The notes: generated by a model from the sequence alone, not told the origin. 64,000 bases of DNA from Harmothoe impar (GCA_947462335.1 OX381707.1:15281418-15345417); one strand, 5' to 3'; shown: positions 42,305 through 53,479, counted from the first letter of the stretch. A program made the numbers and translations.

Positions 42305-42309
42305 CTTAT

Positions 42310-43022
42310 ACCGTTGCGCTCCGTCCCTTATCTGTCAAATGTATCGACATATTCATAAACAATGGATAACCTTCCTGACGTACCTATTTTACCGAGACGT
42401 ATTAGGATTATTATCTATAATACCAAAACAATGTGTCCAGGAGGGCATTTCTGGTGGGGATTTATGGAGTTCATAACCTTTATCTATAAACCATAATTTT
42501 TTTCCATAAACCGTAACTTATTCATTTCTTCTATTCCTCTTAATTAAAGCTAGGAAGACCACTGTTTTTGTGCAGAAAAATAAGGCCTAGCATGTATGGC
42601 ACCCATAGCATGGTTTATACCACCATAGGAATACATTTTAATAGCTCTTTTTGAAAAGTCCATAGTCCATAGATTGACTGATGGCGTCCAAAACTTTCGT
42701 ATGGAGTTCCGTAAATCAGCTCAATGAACGAGAAACGCCTTCCAGTGGTCAAAATACTCGTAGAGGTACACTCCCTTCTTTTCTAAATCCATGAATTTCG
42801 TTAAAGTTAAAGGTTATCCACAGCATTTTAGATGACTTTTTTAAACAGCGTTTCTTAATTTCTGTTGTATTAGTGCACATTTATTCGTCATTATTATCAT
42901 TATTTTCTCCTTCTTTTTTTCATGGATGCAATTATTCCGGGCACCTGTCGGGCCTGGGTTTTACCACCAGCTAGTCAGGGAGACAAAATCTGCTTGTTTG
43001 GGTGATGGGACCCATTAACCCT
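42310..43022. other. Unassigned sequence
   Basis: AT-rich, with no recognised gene or repeat. Confidence 0.45.
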
Positions 43023-43025
43023 TTA

Positions 43026-43356
43026 GGGAGTGGTCATTTTTTAACAACAGGGGGGTCGGTGAATTTTCGTGCGAGCAGGTTGAAATCTTTTTGGTCCCCC
43101 CCACGGGAGGGGTCAACATATTTTTTGTTCCCCCCCCCCTCACACAAGTTGAAATTCAGAGTGGCCGACCCCTTTGGGCTATAGTAACACGCGGGCTTTT
43201 TCATTGCAAAGGGGTGCAATTATTTGCCCCCTCCCCTTCAAGAGGGGTCCAAATGTTTTTGGTCCTCCTCCTTCAAGGGGTCCAAATGTTTTTGATCCCC
43301 CTGCAAATCCACCGACCCCCCCCCCCCCCCCGTGTTGTTGATAAATGACAACTCCC
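43026..43356. mobile_element. GGGAGTG-family MITE, copy 3
   Basis: TTA (43023-43025), then GGGAGTGGTCATTTTTTAAC; right end GTTGATAAATGACAACTCCC followed by TGA (mutated TTA). G- and C-runs and 'caagaggggtccaaatg' modules fill the interior. Confidence 0.85.
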
Positions 43357-43376
43357 TGAGGAAGGCATGTTGCTAT

Positions 43377-43896
43377 CAGTAAAACTTCGTTATAAGGAGC
43401 ACCTTGGGACCAGTACAATTTGCTCCTTATAAGCAAGGTCTCCTTATAAGCAAGGTCAGCCTTATTATGGTCCAGATAACAGTGCACTCCCTACAGGTGT
43501 ATATTATACCCTAATAGACTTGATTCAAATACAATTTAGATGTTACTTCAAGTCTACAATCCCTCCAGATCCCTTCCTGGAACTTTTGATCTCCCTTCTG
43601 CCCTAGAGCAGCTACAAAAGTATTCTCCCCACATTTCTAGGCTTGTATGGTGGGCAATTTTAAGCAGTCTGTGACTGTAGCCCTGAGAGATGACTTCCCA
43701 GAGTAAGGTTTGCACATACGAAATGAGAAAATAAGCCAAAATTACCTCCTTATATCAGAGGTTCAGGTAAAACTACCTCCTTCTAAGAGAGTTTTATTGC
43801 TATAGAAATGTATAGGGGAAAATCGGGACCACACAAATCTGCTCCTTATAAGCAAGGTCTCCTTATATCAGAGTTCCTTATAAAGAAGTTTCACTG
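43377..43896. mobile_element. MITE with CAGTRAAACTTCKTTATAAGG ends (TA target, Tc1/mariner/pogo-like)
   Basis: Left CAGTAAAACTTCGTTATAAG and right inverse ending CACTG followed by TA. The interior repeats 'ctccttataagcaaggtc'. The CAGT start and TA neighbour resemble Tc1/mariner/pogo ends. Noncoding. Confidence 0.7.
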
Positions 43897-44447
43897 TAAT
43901 ACGACATTTGTCGACATGATGCACCAATTAATGTATCCCGGACGAGTAACTCGCCGGTGCTGCATCGGTGGGTCGGCATGATGCTTGAATGCGGCCTTGG
44001 CGAGTTACTGAATAGGGCTGCATTCAGGCATCATGATGACCAAGTAACCAGCACATTAAAGCACAATACGGCCCTAACATAGCTAACATCATCCGGGCAC
44101 CCGTTCAATGTGGCTGTCCCGATGAGGTACATGGTTTTGCTTTTGTACTAGGTGATCTATGTACAATGAGATGCCCATCACTGTGGCACATCCCATATCC
44201 GCATAGCAACTTATAACCACAGAGCGTATGTGTGCTTCAGATATGGGAGCTCTCGTTTATCATAAATATTCATAAATGACAGTTTTTAAGTGTATTTGAA
44301 ATTAAATGGCATAAAAGAGGGAACTGATTACGTTAGTGGTATAGCTGTGGAGCCTGATAATGCTATAACATATGGCTCATTGTGATAATAATAATTGAGT
44401 TTATTGATTAAATAAGTGCCATGGATGATGGATAGGGGTGGCAATAA
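43897..44447. other. Decayed TTAA-family fragment and unassigned sequence
   Basis: 43910-44085 carries 'gacgagtaactcgccggtgctgcatc' type modules of the palindromic family. The rest is unassigned. Confidence 0.5.
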
Positions 44448-44679
44448 CCCTTTAAGGACCGCATATATGCTTAAATGAAAAATGCATTTTGTCGTCATGA
44501 TGCATGAATGCAGGGTAACTCACCAGAGCAGTATCTAAGCATCATGCAGACCTTACGTAATTGATACACTTCCAAGGGGTCGGCATGATGCATGAAAGCA
44601 GCCTGGCGAGTTACTCCCACCGATACACCATGACGTCACAGGGAACAGCATATTAAAGCACTATGTAGCCCGTAAAGGG
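44448..44679. mobile_element. Palindromic MITE (piggyBac-like family), copy 3
   Basis: Starts CCCTTTAAGGACCG and ends with an altered 'cccgtaaaggg'. Internal 'gatgcatgaatgcag' and 'ggcgagttactcc' modules. The TTAA flanks are degraded to ATAA and ACATAA. It ends 6 bp before the next MITE. Confidence 0.7.
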
Positions 44680-44685
44680 ACATAA

Positions 44686-45276
44686 GGGAGTGATCATTTA
44701 TTATCAACAGGGGGGGCAAAAAAATGTGGACCCCTTTACCGAGGGGGTGTGAAAAACAATTTGAATCCCTCTTGGGGAGGACAAAAAAATGTTACCTGTT
44801 TTGATGGAGTTACTATGCCTCAAAGGGCCCGCGCACGTACCGATTTTTGACCCATGAGGGGCAGAGAGGGGAATTTCGGCCAGGGTTCCCACAAAAATTT
44901 GAGATCGAAATTCTCTGACATTTCCATGACATTCCACGACAAAAACCTCAATTTTCCATGACATTTATAACATTCTTGTGGGGGTTGAGGGGCTTGGCCC
45001 CCGAGAAATTTCTAAAATCAAGAAAGCAAATGGGAGATTTCTAGGAGATTTAGTGATATTAATTCCATTATTTTCATTTTCCATGACATTCCATGACACA
45101 CAGCAAATTTTTACAAAATTCCATGACATTCCATGACTTTCCAGACAGCTTTCCAATTCCATGACATTCCATGACATGTGGGAACCCTGTTCGACCCCTT
45201 GACCGGGGCGGAGTGTAAAAGAATTCCGGAAACCCACCACCCCCCCCCCCCTCTGTTCTTAAAAAATGAGCACTCC
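44686..45276. mobile_element. GGGAGTG-family MITE, copy 4 (carries nested insertion)
   Basis: TAA then GGGAGTGATCATTTATTATC at the left and ATGAGCACTCC followed by TTAA at the right. It is longer than its relatives because a 309-bp element (44881-45189) lies inside. Confidence 0.85.
44881..45189. mobile_element. CAGGGTTCCCAC-family MITE nested in a GGGAGTG MITE
   Basis: Perfect 12-bp ends CAGGGTTCCCAC and GTGGGAACCCTG. The interior repeats 'ttccatgacattccatgac'. Being inside 44686-45276, it is younger than that element. The same family end appears near 13177 and 63650. Confidence 0.85.
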
Positions 45277-45566
45277 TTAAGGGAGCGCGTCATCACTTCT
45301 TAATGACCAGCGAGATGTATATTTTATTGCAGACGGCGAGAGTCTCTCCCGGTAAATGCACTTATCTACAGTGCTCTACGCAATTCTGCCCTACCTTCGA
45401 CATATTGTCTTTTAAATAATAAATTTTCTCATCGCTTTGTGCGTTTTATAGTCCTATTTCTCGGCCAAGCTGCTGCTGCATTACTCCACTGTGGTGAATG
45501 GGTAAGATACCCCTGACAGCGCATTCTGGGCGTATTCCTAAAGTGAAGACCGTGGAGCATCGTGCT
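45277..45566. other. Unassigned spacer
   Basis: No feature recognised. Confidence 0.4.
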
Positions 45567-45569
45567 TTA

Positions 45570-45894
45570 GGGAGTGGTCATTTTTTAACAACAGACGGGG
45601 GCGGTGGATTTTCGCGCAAGTGGGTCGAAATTTGTTTGGTCCCCCCCACGGGAGGGGTCGAAATTGTTTTGGTCCCCCCCCCCCCCCTCAGGCAGGCTGA
45701 AATTGAGTGTGGCCGACCCCTTTGAGCTATATCAATGCGCTGGCTTTTTCACTAGAAAGGGGTGCAATTTTTTTGGCCCCCCCTTCAAGAGGGATCCAAA
45801 ATTTTTGGTCCCCCCTTCAAGGGGTCCAATTTTTTTGGGTCCCCCCCTCAAATCCACCAACCGCCCCCCATGTTGTTAAAAAATGACCACTCCC
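45570..45894. mobile_element. GGGAGTG-family MITE, copy 5 (perfect TTA TSD)
   Basis: TTA (45567-45569), GGGAGTGGTCATTTTTTAAC ... GTTAAAAAATGACCACTCCC, TTA (45895-45897). The clearest full-length example of the family, with exact ends. Confidence 0.92.
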
Positions 45895-46049
45895 TTAGTG
45901 CATCATGTGTCTTTGTAGTGATGATTTATGAATGCAGCCCTATAGACCGTCTTTTCGCCAGGGATATAAGGTCGGCATAATGCTTGCATGCAGCACTGGA
46001 GCTACCCAGGATTGCATTTATAAGATATAGAGCACTATGTCGTTCTTAA

Positions 46050-46292
46050 CCCTTTAAGGACGACATCATGCCTCAATGCATCATAGCCTTGGTCGTCATG
46101 ATGCATGAATGCAGCCCTGGCGAGTAACTCGCCAGGGCTGCATTCAAGCATCATGCCGACCCTATGTGGTTAAGACACTCCCAAAGGGTCGGCATGATGA
46201 ACCAATACAGCCCTAGCGAGTTACTCCCCGGGGCTGCATTGGTGCATTATGATGACAAATGTCATCTTTTAGTGACACATGTCCTTAAAGGA
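46050..46292. mobile_element. Palindromic MITE (piggyBac-like family), copy 4 (TTAA both sides)
   Basis: TTAA at 46046-46049 and 46293-46296. Starts CCCTTTAAGGAC and ends GTCCTTAAAGGA. Contains an almost perfect palindrome around 'cctggcgagtaactcgccagg' (about 46115-46145). Confidence 0.85.
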
Positions 46293-46786
46293 TTAAAGGG
46301 TTATATGCGTAGCACGCAATATTATGCCATTAGTAGACTAACCATGCAGTTATTCACCAATACACTGTATAATACAGGAAGTTTAAAACTCTAAAACTTA
46401 ATACTAAGTCTTGCGTTAACTTTTCTCTATCTAAAACTATTAATATGGTACCTATTGTTAATCTAAATGTCATTCCCTGTGTCATGGCACCCGCTACCTT
46501 TAAACACCAGCACACCACAGTGGTCCCCAACAACGGAAAGACTTGTCCACCATTAACACTGACGTTTGCCCTTTTCTTCAAAGCAACCAAAATGGCCAGT
46601 GACTTTCAAAGAACTGCCACCTTAGATTATCAACGATAACTAGTATAACTGTAATTAAGCGGATTTCCGTATGTATTGTCCATGGTAAGAATCCGTTATT
46701 AACTGAAACAAAGGTTATGTACAACTGTTGGTAGCCCCTGGAGAAATGTGCACCACTGTTGGTACCGGTAATGTCTGAATGTCTCA
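46293..46786. other. Unassigned sequence
   Basis: A 64-codon frame at 46445-46639 is open but has no splice context or recognisable domain. Confidence 0.4.
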
Positions 46787-46789
46787 TTA

Positions 46790-47069
46790 GGCCAAAAAAA
46801 AAAGTTCGTTTCAGGTCACCCGACCGACCCTATCTAAACCGGGCCAAGCCTACTTTTTTTAATCCAATTTTGAAGACATTTTTATATTTTTACACTTTTT
46901 GAGGTCAATTTTAGGTTTACAAAAGTTTTTAGAAAAAAAAGCTTCCCATTTTTACACTTTTTTGGGTCGAGTTAAAAAAAAAAAAGTTAAAAAAAAGTTT
47001 TAAAAAATCCGACTTACCGACCCTAGAGTTTCTTCCCATGTTACCTGAAACAAACCTTTTTATTTGGCC
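46790..47069. mobile_element. GGCCAAAAA-family MITE, copy 2 (TTA TSD)
   Basis: TTA (46787-46789), GGCCAAAAAA ... 'tttcaggtcacccgaccgac' ... 'ttacctgaaacaaacc' ... TTTGGCC, TTA (47070-47072). Middle is T/A-homopolymer rich. Confidence 0.88.
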
Positions 47070-47370
47070 TTAGTAGAAACTGAAGGAGCGAAGAGAAGAA
47101 TTTAACTTAGTTTTTGGATTGCTCAGCAGGAAGCTGTCACTTTCCCTACTTTTGTGGGAATTCCTACTTTCCTCGGTGGTTTCTGTGCATGTATCATTAC
47201 ATTGTGATAATCGCCAAGGGAAATTCAAACCCTCGTAAATAGGAAGATTTCTTACTTTTCGTCGGCCAAGGAGTGGCATATCAGTACTTTCTGCATGGAA
47301 CATCAATTCCGCTTGGGCGCTCAATTACTTTTACAAAGAACTACATGCATTTGCCGACCGTCTACAGACT

Positions 47371-47759
47371 GGCAGATGCCTCTGATTTAATGCTGGGCCG
47401 TCAGGGAATAAGTTCAGCATTTTCCATAGGCCTACATGGACTAAAATAACAGTTCTACCAGAGGGCAGCAGTGTTTGGACAGGGGACCATGAGCATTGTC
47501 CAGCTACAACATATTCACCCCTATCTTGTGCCTGTAAGAGCTGAGCTACAAACCCTTCAGAGCCCTCTTGTGAATCAAAACCGAACTATATCCAAAAATG
47601 CTTTTGGCCTCACCTCAACCATGATGGTCAAGCTTTAACATTCACCCATTTCTGTCTCAGATACCGTTGACCATTGGGATTTGTGCTGACTTCAACATTC
47701 CGGTTTGAAGGTTTGGGTCTCATTTAGGCAAATCATTGACCGTGAACGATAACATTAAC
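47371..47759 (+). repeat. 389-bp tandem duplication, copy 1
   Basis: The sequence from 'ggcagatgcctctgattta' to 'gataacattaac' is repeated immediately with no difference seen. Only the unit is duplicated; the flanks differ. No ORF. Confidence 0.95.
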
Positions 47760-48148
47760 GGCAGATGCCTCTGATTTAATGCTGGGCCGTCAGGGAATAA
47801 GTTCAGCATTTTCCATAGGCCTACATGGACTAAAATAACAGTTCTACCAGAGGGCAGCAGTGTTTGGACAGGGGACCATGAGCATTGTCCAGCTACAACA
47901 TATTCACCCCTATCTTGTGCCTGTAAGAGCTGAGCTACAAACCCTTCAGAGCCCTCTTGTGAATCAAAACCGAACTATATCCAAAAATGCTTTTGGCCTC
48001 ACCTCAACCATGATGGTCAAGCTTTAACATTCACCCATTTCTGTCTCAGATACCGTTGACCATTGGGATTTGTGCTGACTTCAACATTCCGGTTTGAAGG
48101 TTTGGGTCTCATTTAGGCAAATCATTGACCGTGAACGATAACATTAAC
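47760..48148 (+). repeat. 389-bp tandem duplication, copy 2
   Basis: Exact repeat of 47371-47759; one further base (g) is shared at the junction. Confidence 0.95.
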
Positions 48149-49036
48149 GCGACCGAATGCAGGTAATTTGAAACGCTCGTTTCCAAATTGTGTTAATTGA
48201 ATAATTTTGCAAAGCCAACCAATCAGAAATTTATTTTTTAAATCAATCAATCAACCCAGGAATTGTAATTACAACTGTCCCGAGAATTATCATATGTTAA
48301 TATTTTATTGATTTCCATCGGCAAATGGCATGTGGTACATTTCAACATCAGAGCAATTGATAAGAAACTGGCATCGCCTCTGATTCGTCGACTAAAGGGC
48401 GCCAGCGAATGTAGACGTGAGAGCTCAATTTGTTTTGTTTTTATGAAAAAGTAAAGACCTAACTCTTTAGGGGGCGTATTACTATATCGATTAAATGTAC
48501 TATTCCCTTTGTCACCATGATGCGTCTCTGATGTGGCTGGTATTAGAACCGCCGTCCTACTGCATACAAGATGGACACCCAGGCGCAGATTGGGTGTGCA
48601 GAGTGCCCCCCCCCAGGTCGGAAAGTCGCCGAAATTAAGGGCTCCAGATCACTAAGTCGCCTTTTTAGGCTTTTGATCCCTCTGGAGCCACCAGATTCAG
48701 AGGGGTATACACCCTCCCGATTTTCCTGTATACTTTAATGTAAAATGTGTCGATACTCCCAGTACATTACCTATTCACCCCCACCCCCCCCCCCACCCCC
48801 ACCCCCACGTTTTCCACTTCTACTTCGCAGATGGGTGATAAAGCCAACCAAATATGAGAACAACTATGTTCAGACACTCTTAAGTACAACCTCATAAGAC
48901 ACATTTACTTGTCCTAACTGTCTTTTTTACTTTCCACACACTACGTGCATAACATACTTGTACCGTCTTGTTTTCCATGACCCCATCGGAGGATCGTATT
49001 TGTTTGTGGGAGGGAGCAGAAGTCACAGAGACACAC
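48149..49036. other. Unassigned sequence with a (CCCCCA)n-like tract
   Basis: 48778-48810 is a run of C with A interruptions. No gene was recognised. Confidence 0.45.
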
Positions 49037-49039
49037 TAA

Positions 49040-49314
49040 GGGAGTGCTCACTTTTTAACAACAGGGGGGGGGCAGTGAGATTTCGCGCGGAGTGCGCGAA
49101 ATTTTTTCACCCACCCCCCCCCCTAGAGGGGTCGACATTTTTTACCCCCACCCCCGGCAGGCACGCGTTCGCGCCCCTTTATAGCATAGTAACGCGCGGG
49201 CTTTTTCCCTCAAAACAGGTTGAATTTTTTTGACCCCCCCCCCGGTCAAGGGGTCCAAATTCCCCCCCCCCCCCAAATCCACCCCCCCCCCTGTTGTTAA
49301 AAATGAGCACTCCC
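49040..49314. mobile_element. GGGAGTG-family MITE, copy 6 (TAA TSD)
   Basis: TAA flanks (49037-49039 and 49315-49317), ends GGGAGTGCTCACTTTTTAAC and inverse, long C-runs inside. Confidence 0.92.
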
Positions 49315-49317
49315 TAA

Positions 49318-50051
49318 CAAAGCAGATGTATGGAGAGAAAGTGGTGCAGGCTCAGCAAATAGCATTGAAATATCTTGTATCGTCCTGTATCCAGTTGTAA
49401 ATACTAGTATTGAAGGTTAGTTATTACATGGGTAAAAACACACTCATTTATGATGTGCCAAGAAATATATTGGAAATTACTTACTGTGATAAGCAAGATT
49501 ATTGTTTAAGCACATATTAAAAGGTGATTATAACATATACATAATTCTGTTTAAAATATTTATATATCTACAAAATGAAAGTAAAGAAATTTACTGTGGT
49601 TATAAGGTGGCTAACGAAAACTGGTTGTAAAGTCAAGGAGCAGCCTTTTTATTTAAATCCATAGAGGAACATAATACTGTGTCAAGGGTATATTTACACC
49701 AAATATTTAGCAATCTAAGAATGATGAATTTACGAAAATAAATGCACAAACGCTGTTGGATTTACGTGAATAAATATATTGAAACTTGAAACTTGAACTT
49801 GAAGGATCACAAGCACCTGGCATGTCGACTCGCCAGGACTGCATTCATACATTCTTTTAAAGCGGTCCCTAACATTCTAATGGTTAAATTTGATGCCTGT
49901 ACTTTCATTAAAAGATATCTAATCTATATTTTCCCTGAGAATATTCACCATTGATAACCTATCTTCCACCATGACCACAACAAGACTTGATTAATGCACT
50001 GCTTTGATGTTGAAGGTTCAGCAGGCTATCAGGGTAGGTAGTCATGGTAAA
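49318..50051. other. Unassigned sequence
   Basis: AT-rich. 'gaatgatgaatttacgaaaataaatgc' and following resemble the tail of an interspersed repeat ending 'cttgaaacttgaacttgaag' near 49800. No gene was recognised. Confidence 0.4.
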
Positions 50052-50175
50052 TAACCCAGTAAACAAAATGTTATATAATGTTTCCCTAAGCCCCTTACTA
50101 TGGCATACTGTTATAAAAACTTTTAAAACGTTATTCTGGCGTAAAATAACTTGTGTTTTTTTGTTAGCTGTGAAG
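50052..50175. mobile_element. Short CCCAGTAAACAAAA MITE, copy 1
   Basis: Starts CCCAGTAAACAAAATG and ends TTTTTTTGTTAGCTG. Internal 'aaaacgttat' motifs. A relative lies at 51772-51909. Confidence 0.6.
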
Positions 50176-50299
50176 GCCCCTTAAATTAGATTCCTTTATC
50201 TAGTCATGAAAATATGACGAGGGTGTTTTGTATGTTTAGCTTTCATTACCAGATGAGTTGGGGTCTGTCAACTGTCCGTGAGTAAATATTCCCTTTTTA

Positions 50300-50490
50300 G
50301 GGAGTGCTCATTTTTTAACAACAGGGCTTTTCCCCTCAAAACAGGTTGAAATTTTTTGACCCCCCCCCCCAAGAGGGGTCTAAATTTTTTACCCCCCCCC
50401 CCCCCGGTCAAGGGGTCCAAATTTTTTACCCCCCCCCCCCCCCCAATCCACCACCCCCCCCCCCCCTGTTGTTAAAAAATGAGCACTCCC
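50300..50490. mobile_element. GGGAGTG-family MITE, copy 7 (TTA TSD, short)
   Basis: TTA on both sides, ends GGGAGTGCTCATTTTTTAAC and inverse. At 191 bp it lacks the left third of the longer copies. Confidence 0.92.
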
Positions 50491-50985
50491 TTAGTTGCTG
50501 TTAAAGTTTAACTGAAATATATTCAATAATTACAGCACTAATGATACCACACACTTTTAATCCCATATCAAACATTAAAATCGTCCATCTCCTTGCTACT
50601 ATCTCATTATTTTATCATAATTAAAAGCTATTTATTGCTGTGATGAAAGGAGAGAAACCCTCTTTTTTATAGTGGCCACCAGGCCCAGGCTGCGTAAGCT
50701 AACCTGTTGCATCGAAATAATCCGGTTACAAATACTCTCGATTCAGGACAGAAAGCCACGGCGCCTGTACATATTAAGTATGAGGGCTAGGAGAAACTTC
50801 CAGGTTTCTTCTTTCAAGAGAATCTCTTATGTATCCAAGTATATCGTACAGCAGGGACAAGGCTAACCCATAAATATATTTCCAGTAGAGGTCTACATTT
50901 GCTGAGGATTAATATCCCCCCCACCCTAGAAAAACAACAAAAAAACTCCCTTAGCGTGAAATCGTCACCTTTGGCCAGCCTCACC
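50491..50985. other. Unassigned sequence
   Basis: No recognised gene or repeat. Confidence 0.4.
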
Positions 50986-50991
50986 AATTTT

Positions 50992-51659
50992 GTGACTATA
51001 CATGGGTAAAATTCGACACGTGCGACACGGCGACACGGGGGGTTGTTAAAATCGACACGTGCGACACGGGGTTTTAAAAATCGACGGACACGAAATTATA
51101 TGGGTGTGGACCACCAAATTCGACATGGCGACATGGGCATTTCTTAAAATCGACATTTGACATGGCTGTTTCTTAAAATCGACATTTGACATGGCAACCT
51201 AAGCGACATATGACATGGCCAAACCTTAGAATCGACATGTGACATGGAGCCTAGTGACATGACATCAAGCTTAATGACAAGGAAATAATTCTAATTGAAA
51301 CCTGGGATTGTTACAATGTGCATTACGATTCCTATTCATGTATATATCATTTGCAAATTTTTTCTTCATCAAAAAGTAGGATAACTAATATCTAGGTGGG
51401 TTTAGGTGTTTCTATCTACATGTATATAGAATACCCAATAATTGAATTAGGTTAGTGACATAAGTGACACAGGTTTTTGCTTAGTGACATGGGACATGAG
51501 CATTTCTTATAATCGACAGGGGACATGGGACCCCCCCCATCCAGAGCCCAAATTATAGACCAGAATGTATGGAATAAAAATCGACACGGCGACACGGCCC
51601 CTTAGCTAAAAAACGACACGGCGACACAGCAATAATTCTGGCTACCCATATATAGTCAC
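50992..51659. mobile_element. CATGTCGATTTTAAG-family element, copy 5 (668 bp, 6-bp TSD)
   Basis: Ends GTGACTATACATGGGTA and inverse (TACCCATATATAGTCAC) with one mismatch. AATTTT on both sides (50986-50991 and 51660-51665). The interior has many 'cgacacgg' and 'aaaatcgacat' monomers in the inverse orientation to other copies, plus ~200 bp of unrelated sequence around 51290-51440. Confidence 0.9.
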
Positions 51660-51771
51660 AATTTTACTTTACATGGCCATGGCCAAATATTACCAAAATT
51701 GGCCAACTTTGGTGAGGTTTGGTCATGACTAAATTGGCCCAACTTTGATGAGGTTTGGTTAGACGCCCTCC

Positions 51772-51909
51772 CAGCCAACAAAAAAACCGTTATTTTACGT
51801 CAAAATATTGTTTTAAAACTATATATAACGTTATGCCATAGACAGGAGCCTTATAGAAACGTAATATAACGTTATAAAATGCTGTAAAACGTTTTTTGTT
51901 TACTGGGCT
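51772..51909. mobile_element. Short CCCAG-AACAAAA MITE, copy 2
   Basis: Starts CCCAGCCAACAAAAAAACC and ends GTTTTTTGTTTACTGGG. Internal 'aacgttata' motifs like the copy at 50052. Confidence 0.65.
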
Positions 51910-52599
51910 ATTGTAACATACACTGTATCCTCCATGTGTACACCCTTGGTGCATGGAGGACGACAAAAAGTAGAATCCACATCTCACATTTGGTGTTAAT
52001 GCACGTGGGTGGGTAGCGGTCTGTCGTCCCACAAGGTGAATAATTGATTTAGATGATCTCTCACAGACATACATCTCCCATCACCGGGGACACCTCTCGA
52101 CAAAAACTCAGAATACCATCCTGCGCCACGCGTGTCGCGAATGCCCGGCCGAGGTGGGGATTACTCATAAAGTATACATCTACTAATGGTGCTAGGAGAT
52201 TAGCAGAATGGCGGATTTATATTTAATTGATGGTTGCGGATAGTGGTTGGAGACCCAGCGGGACTGCTCGCACTCAAGCAACTTGAATATGTATAGCAGC
52301 ATTATAATGGGAGCGTTGCAACATGCAGTCACCGATTTCCGCTTCCCCTTAACTTGGGCCCCTGGGAATGCATTGCCATTTTGAAGAGCATTAGTTATTG
52401 AAGACGGGTGTATATAAAGGAGTATTCAGTCACGTGATGCCGCTGGTTTGGGGAATTCTTTTCTTTTTCAGAAAAAGGATCCCTATTCTGTGAAAGGGCC
52501 AGCACATTGTTATATTATGACTTCTACCTCACTGTACGTAGCATGTTTTATCTTATTTGTTGAACGTATAATCGTGTATTCCATATCAGGTTTTATATG
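51910..52599. other. Unassigned sequence with a weak minus-strand exon candidate
   Basis: On the minus strand a pyrimidine-rich 'gctaatctcctag' precedes a 43-codon frame (52191 down to a TGA at 52061) with a protein-like stretch 'HLGRAFATRVAQDGILSF'. The phase does not fit the exon at 53878-54040, and no polyadenylation signal was seen, so it is not called. Confidence 0.3.
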
Positions 52600-52602
52600 T
52601 AA

Positions 52603-52896
52603 GGGAGTGCTCATTTTTTAACAACAGGGGGGGGTGGTGAGATTTCGCGCGGAGCGCGCGAATTTTTTTCACCCCCCCCCTCTAGAGAGGTCGAAATTTT
52701 TTACCCCCCCCCCGGCAGGCCGAAAATCGCGCGTTCTAACGCGCGGGCTTTTCCCCTCAAAACAGGTTGAATTTTTTTGCCCCCCCCCCCAAGAGGGGTC
52801 TAAATTTTTTACCCCCCCCGGTCAAGGGGTCCAAATTTTTTACCCCCCCCCCCCAAATCCACCCCCCCCCCCTGTTGTTAAAAAATGAGCACTCCC
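52603..52896. mobile_element. GGGAGTG-family MITE, copy 8 (TAA TSD)
   Basis: TAA on both sides (52600-52602 and 52897-52899), ends GGGAGTGCTCATTTTTTAAC and inverse, long C-runs inside. Confidence 0.92.
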
Positions 52897-52899
52897 TAA

Positions 52900-53475
52900 C
52901 TGTTTAAATCCTTGGTATACAAGCTACAAAGTATACAAAAACACGTGTGTCCTTAAAGATGGTATGTCAGCTATAATTCGAGGAGTTTTTTCTCATGCCC
53001 ATATCACTATTGTATAAAGTCTCCTATGAATACTCCCTAGCTTTTGAAAGGATTGAAAGTCTCTAAATCTATCAAATTAACACATGTAGTGCAATCAGTT
53101 TTACTGTAGGTTGACACTAATACTCCCTATGTGTTTATACTACATGGCTCAGCTGCTTTCCATATTAGCTTAGTTCTCATTATGCTCACATAGGGGGGGT
53201 CACTGAGTCAGTGAGGTGAATAAGCAACATTGCATTTATAGACAAATATATTTAACATTGATCAATGCATATCAGCTAAGATAATAACAAAACCCTTGAC
53301 ATTAAAAGTGTATCCATTTTGAAGAAAAGGTTTGGGAAGTCTATTAGCTTAAAAGAAATGTGTAGATCAAGAGAGGGGGGGTCAAAAGGGTTTCGCCTAT
53401 GTTCAGGTTGGCAGTTGTTTAACCATACAAGATAAAAGGGGAGTTGCGCAAGGAACCAGTTCACATGAACTAGTA
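52900..53475. other. Unassigned sequence
   Basis: No recognised gene or repeat. Confidence 0.4.
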
Positions 53476-53479
53476 TTAA

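Noticed and set aside
52061..52191. Minus-strand candidate terminal exon (43 codons)
   Set aside because: The acceptor looks good and the peptide plausible, but the phase conflicts with the exon at 53878-54040, no AATAAA was seen, and a 43-codon open frame is common by chance.
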